DNA from: Otis tarda
Taxonomy: Eukaryota > Chordata > Aves > Otidiformes > Otididae
Assembly: GCA_026413225.1 (NCBI GenBank)
Contig: JAPMTP010000073.1
Coordinates: 1-64,000 of the forward strand
Reading direction: 5' to 3'
Length of the DNA: 64,000 nt
The position numbers and the translations under genes were made by a program. Below the pieces are notes generated by a model, which had not been told where the DNA came from, did not search any database, and was given only the letters and a program-made list of their open reading frames with translations. Of this stretch, positions 60,035 to 64,000 are shown piece after piece; within the stretch, counting starts at the first letter, position 1; each line of letters begins with the position of its first letter.

Positions 60035-61077
60035 TACTGCTTTTGGCTCACATACTTGTTACCCACATTGTTCCCGCCCTTATCCGTTCGAACGAGTTTA
60101 AGTCTCAAGTCTTCGTTGTTGTCTGGAGTTACTTTCCACAAGGTTGCAGAGGCTCTCTTGATCCGAGTATGGTGTATGCAGGAGTTCTGTCCCTCTACCT
60201 TAATTGCCGTGTAGGTGGTGAGGAGGACTTGAAAAGGTCCGGTCCACTGTGGTTCCGGGGTTTTTTCTGTAAGAGACTTAACATATATATATGGTTGAAT
60301 ATCGTGAACAGGCCCATCCAGACCCCTACTACGTGTTCCCATTACATGTTTTTCAATTCTTTTTAATTGTTTGTTTAGTGCCACCATATAGGAGGTCATT
60401 ATTTCTTCACCAATTTGTGAAGATGTTCCCTTTTGTACCCCATAGGGTCGTCCATATAGAATTTCGAATGGACTAAGCCCTTCTCTTGCTCTTGGTCTGG
60501 TTCGTATTCGTATAAGAGCTAATGGTAAAGACTGAGGCCAAGTTAGATGAGTTTCCTGACCCAACTTGACAATCTGTTGTTTGATTAGGTGATTCATTTT
60601 CTCCACCTGGCCACTTGATTGTGGTCGGTAAGAGGTATGTAATTGCCAATCTATCCCTAGATGGTGGCTAATTTCTTGTACTATTCTGGACACAAAATGT
60701 GGTCCTCTATCCGAGGACATTACCGCTGGGACTCCAAACCTAGGTACTATTTCCTGGAGCAGTATTTTGGTTACTTCCCGGGCTTTAGCAGTTCTGCACG
60801 GGGAAGCTTCTGGCCAGCCTGAAAAGGTATCAGTAAGTACTAATAAGTATCGATACCCCCCTTTTCTAGGGAGTTCTGAGAAATCAATCTGCCAATGTTG
60901 TCCCGGACCATTCCCCTTTCCGATTTTTTCAAGTTTTGGCCCTTTTACAACTTTAGGATTAGTCTGGAGACAAAGATCACATTGTTGACTTACTTGTCTA
61001 ACGGTAGTGTATAAGTTTCGCGCTATTATGTTCCTGATGAGATCTTTATATAGGGCTTCTGCCCCGCCCCCCCCCCC
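60034..61077 (-). pseudogene. pol: Integrase of the class I provirus
   Basis: The integrase part of pol, which inserts viral DNA in the host genome. The CDLC pair of the zinc-binding HHCC module and the catalytic core are visible: aspartate in HWQIDFSELP, aspartate in SDRGPHF (residue 4 of the 228-codon stretch at 60034-60720) and glutamate in GQVEKMN (residue 40), giving the D-35-E spacing. The C-terminal region (PEPQWTGPFQVLLTTYTAIK, LWKVTPDN) follows. The two histidines lie upstream in another frame. An 11-C run at 61067-61077 is the site of the frame change. Catalytic residues are all retained, so this is a fairly mild lesion. Confidence 0.92.
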
Positions 61078-61795
61078 AGTGTCTTTTTCTATGTTCTTCT
61101 CGGACTACTGACCATATCACGTAGGAGGGAATTACTACCCTCCCGTGTGAGGGGTAGTAATTGGCCCACCCTTCCTCATTATATGATCCCTTTAGATCAT
61201 TAATAAGTTTGCCGTCTTCCTTTGTGTATTCTGATTTACCTTCTAGAAATACCTGTCCATCAGGTATTAGCGCACCCTCTACCTTGATTGTTTCTCTAGC
61301 TGCTTGTTTTGCTTCCCTATCTGCCAGCTCATTTCCTCTTTCCAATTCTGTGCTCACTTTCTGGTGTGCTTTAATATGCATAATTGCCACCTTTTCGGGA
61401 AGTTGGACTGCATTCAGGATTTTCAAAATCTCTTCTGCGCGTTTGATGGTTTTTCCATGAGAATTTAACAGTCCTCTTTCCTTCCATATTGCTCCATGGG
61501 CATGTACCACCCCAAAGGCATATTTAAAGTCAGTCCAAATGTTTACAGTCCTTCCCTGGGCTCTCTCCAGGGCTCGGGTAAGGGCTATGATCTCGGCCTT
61601 TTGGGCCGAGACGTCGGCTGATAGTGGCCTGGACTCTATCACCTTTTCAAAAGTGGTAACAGCATATCCGGAATGCCGCCTTCCATTTAACATCTAGCTG
61701 CTTCCATCGGTGAACCAATGTTCGGCTCCATCAATAGGGACATCTTTAAGATCCGTTCGACTAGAATACGTGGTTTCAATTGTTTCCAAGCAGTC
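61046..61795 (-). pseudogene. pol: RNase H and connection region of pol
   Basis: The RNase H domain, which removes RNA from the RNA-DNA hybrid. HWFTDGSS (first acidic residue) lies upstream of an in-frame TAG at 61694-61696. Downstream follow AQKAEIIALTRALE, NIWTDFKYAFGVVHAHG, a catalytic-loop-like HIKAHQK and NELADREAKQAA, so the four acidic positions appear present. The end of this frame, REEHRKRHWGG, is the start of the integrase zinc module. A frameshift near 61800 separates it from RT. Confidence 0.9.
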
Positions 61796-63260
61796 ATGAC
61801 TCACTGGCTCCCCCGATGTTCCCATCAAGGAATGAGGCCGGATTGATGATGTTTGTGGTCACGATTTCAACATCATCCTGTTCAACCATTATAGCTTGAT
61901 ATTTCAGGAACCTTTGTGGGGAAAGCCAATGCCCTCCTTTTGCTTCAAGGACCGCAGATACAGTATGGGAAACTAGGACAGTCATTTTCTGGCCTAGAGT
62001 GAACTTTTGGGCTTCTTGAATGTTTAGAATGACAGCTGCTACTGCTCTCAGACAGCTGGGCCACCCTTTCGCAGCGGCATCCAGCTGTTTGGAGAAGTAT
62101 GCTACCGCCCATCTGTATGGTCCCAAATCTTGTGCCAATATTCCTAGTGCCATTCCTTGTTTTTCGTGGGAAAATAGAAAAAAAAAAGGCTTACTCACAT
62201 CAGGAAGTCCCAATGCTGGTGCCGACATCAGGGCTTTCTTCAGCTGATGGAAGGCTCGATCTGACTCAGCATCCCACTGGAGATCCTTTTGGTTAGCTGC
62301 TATCAGGGAATATAGGGGCTTAACAAGCAGACCATAATCACATATCCAAAGTCGGCACCACCCCGTCATTCCTAAGAATGTCCATAGTTCCTTTATAGTT
62401 CGTGGTCGGGGTTGGCATATGGCCTCTTTCCGGGCTTGTCCTAGGATCTGTTGTCCGACACTGATCTCGTACCCCAGGTACGTGACCTGGGGTTGTAACA
62501 ACACCTGTGCCTTTTTCTTAGAAACCCGATATCCCTGTAGTCTTAGGAAATTTAACAGACTCACGGTCCAAATGACACAGGATTCTTTGGTTCTGGTTGC
62601 AATAAGAAGGTCGTCTACATATTGTAAGACCTTCCCTTCTTCTGATGGTGGTTCCCATGATTCCAAGTCCTTTGCTAGCTGATTCCCAAAAACTGTGGGG
62701 CTATTTTTAAACCCCTGCGGCAACACCGTCCATGTGAGCTGGGTCTTTCGACCACTTTTGGGATTTTCCCATGCGAAAGCAAAAATTTTCTGGCTGGCTT
62801 CATGGAGAGGGAGGCAAAAGAAAGCATCTTTTAAATCTAGGACCGTAAACCAAGCTAAATCAGGTTTTAGCGTGGTTAATAGGGTATAGGTGTTAGGTAT
62901 CACAGGGTATAGGTCCGCTGTTATTTTGTTGATGGCTCTTAAGTCTTGAACTATCCTATAGGACCCATCAGGTTTCTTAACTGGAAGGATAGGTGTATTG
63001 AATTCTGACTCACATTCTTTTAGTAGGCTTAGTTCTATGAACCGCTCTATGATTGGACAAATTCCTTCCCTATCTTCCATTTTCAGTGGGTATTGTTTGA
63101 TCCTTATGGCACTCTGTCCCTCCTTTAGTTTTACTATTATTGGTGGTGCGTTCTTTGCTCGTCCCAGTGTATCAGTTGCCCAGACTCCGGGATATTCTTG
63201 GTCAACAATTCTTGCACCAATTTCTCCTGTTGCAGGGGTACTGACCAAGGATAGACTCAT
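61794..63260 (-). pseudogene. pol: Reverse transcriptase of the class I provirus, 488 codons open
   Basis: Copies viral RNA to DNA. The long open frame holds the RT fingers and palm (FNTPILPVKKPDGSYRIVQD near residue 90-106; LDLKDAFFCLPL with the first catalytic aspartate at 142; LPQGFKNSPTVF at 180-191; QYVDDLLIA with aspartates 216 and 217), the thumb (TIKELWTFLGMTGWCRLW) and the start of the connection (WAVAYFSKQLD). The YVDD box and LPQGFKNSP are typical of gamma-like retroviruses. It ends in a frameshift stop (GASES) instead of running on to RNase H. The first methionine is internal; coding similarity starts slightly upstream. Confidence 0.95.
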
Positions 63261-63420
63261 AATTTGAACGTATTGGTGATCATTTACCTCCAGAGTAACT
63301 TCCCCTTGCTTAAATTTGATTGTTGCTTCTAGTTTATTTTATTTTTACTATGAGGTCGGCTGGACAATTTTCTTCAGCCACGTGAGCTACCGTTTTCCCT
63401 TGATTGTTGCGCCATCTAGC
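63261..63420 (-). pseudogene. Gag-pol junction with the protease mostly deleted
   Basis: Only about 160 nt separate the nucleocapsid zinc knuckle from the RT linker, whereas a retroviral protease needs over 300 nt. No Asp-Thr-Gly or Asp-Ser-Gly active site is visible in any frame. Stops near 63345 end the gag-side frame. The RT-side frame opens with EVTLEVNDHQYVQI. Confidence 0.75.
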
Positions 63421-63540
63421 GTTCCTTTGGCGCTCAGGGCACTCGTTCTTCCAGTGTCCGCTCTTATAGATCGCACATTGATTCCTACCCAGAGGCGTCA
63501 GCCCACGCATTGGTTTAACTTTAAATTTCCGATTTTCATT
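63421..63540 (-). pseudogene. gag: Nucleocapsid with a damaged zinc knuckle
   Basis: The sequence NQCAIYKSGHWKNECPE resembles the single CCHC zinc knuckle of gamma-like nucleocapsid. The second cysteine is not at its expected place, and the spacing to histidine is one residue short. The frame differs by one from the capsid frame to its right, so a frameshift lies at about 63535-63545. Confidence 0.75.
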
Positions 63541-63907
63541 TTTCTCTTACCACTGCTAGTATTTTCCTCTCGTCTTGCCTGTAACTTTCCTCTCGATTCC
63601 GAAATATTCTCCATGCTTCTTCTAATAACCTTTCTAAGGCTCTGTTTTCAGGAGGTCTTAGTTTTTGCAATTTGCGCCTAATATCCCCTTGTGATTGTCC
63701 CAAAAAGAGGGATATTAGTTGCTGTGCGCCTACCTCTGAATTGGAATCTAGAGATGTGTGCCGGCGCATCGCATCTCTTAGTCGGTCTAGGAACTCGACC
63801 GGCGTTTCAGAAGGACCCTGTCTGACCGCATATAACATTGCCCAATTTATTGTTCTGGGAATTGCTTTTTCCATCGCTCTGAATAGCCATTCCTGGTATG
63901 CCTGTCA
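63536..63907 (-). pseudogene. gag: Capsid C-terminal part of gag
   Basis: An open stretch with the major homology region (QGPSETPVEFLDRLRDAMRR) followed by GDIRRKLQKLRPPENRALE and a charged C-terminal helix, all typical of gamma-like capsid. An in-frame TGA at 63905-63907 interrupts it; similarity seems to continue beyond it toward the window edge. The rest of gag and the 5' LTR would lie outside the window. Confidence 0.88.
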
Positions 63908-64000
63908 CCTTTCCATATCAGCAGAGCGGTTTGGATCCCATGTCGGGTCTAACAAGGGAAACCATTCTCTATGATTACCTCCCTTTATATCATAGTGTTG

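Larger units (their letters stand above)
57975..64000 (-). mobile_element. Class I (gamma-like) endogenous retrovirus, 3' portion, defective
   Basis: A minus-strand provirus in the order gag, (protease deleted), RT, RNase H, integrase, env remnant, polypurine tract and 3' LTR. It continues past the right edge of the window. Lesions seen: a stop in capsid, a frameshift before nucleocapsid, a damaged zinc knuckle, protease loss, a frameshift after RT, a stop in RNase H, a frameshift at a poly-C run, env mostly replaced by an LTR fragment, and a second LTR in the 3' LTR. It cannot encode a functional virus. Confidence 0.9.

Overview
The window looks like nuclear DNA of a bird. The basis is the repeat content: many 5'-truncated CR1 LINEs, several ending in the ATTCTATGATTCTATGA-type tail typical of bird CR1, solo LTRs of the ERVL-like type that starts TGTCCTGGTTT and is common in neoavian birds, and a class I (gamma-like) endogenous retrovirus. 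I found no convincing host protein-coding exon, rRNA, tRNA or CRISPR array. Most of 4-40 kb is AT-rich, apparently intergenic or intronic sequence scattered with CR1 pieces and solo LTRs.

Layout. 1-1.09 kb: irregular, GC-richer repeats that turn out to be distant relatives of a 190-bp satellite found 50 kb further on. 1.1-1.43 kb: a short remnant resembling retroviral gag. 1.45-4.03 kb: a long CR1 on the minus strand. 4-40 kb: quiet sequence with CR1 pieces (8.0, 16.8, 19.9, 26.9, 33.3 kb), solo LTRs (7.1, 21.4, 30.9 kb), a TG microsatellite (28.4 kb) and a fold-back element (40.04-40.29 kb). 40.96-43.3 kb: a CR1 with pieces of both ORFs. 44.76-45.90 kb: a long solo LTR.

The striking part is 49.7-58.1 kb. 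About 36 copies of a 189-192 bp unit are arranged in four blocks of alternating orientation (12, 6, 7 and 11 units). Together they form one large, diverged palindrome whose centre near 53.9 kb is occupied by a CR1. Each half contains a second fold-back of its own (apices near 52.4 and 55.55 kb). The palindrome ends on both sides in the same LTR-satellite junction, in inverted orientation, so retroviral LTR promoters point inward from both ends. I consider this composite the candidate undescribed structure.

57.98-64 kb: an old minus-strand class I provirus runs from the right edge of the window (gag) through a deleted protease, RT, RNase H and integrase to an env remnant, a polypurine tract and a 3' LTR. 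It is broken by frameshifts, stops, a protease deletion and two LTR insertions, one of them carrying a perfect 5-bp target duplication. Its 3' LTR is the right-hand boundary of the palindrome, so the provirus and the satellite structure share a history.
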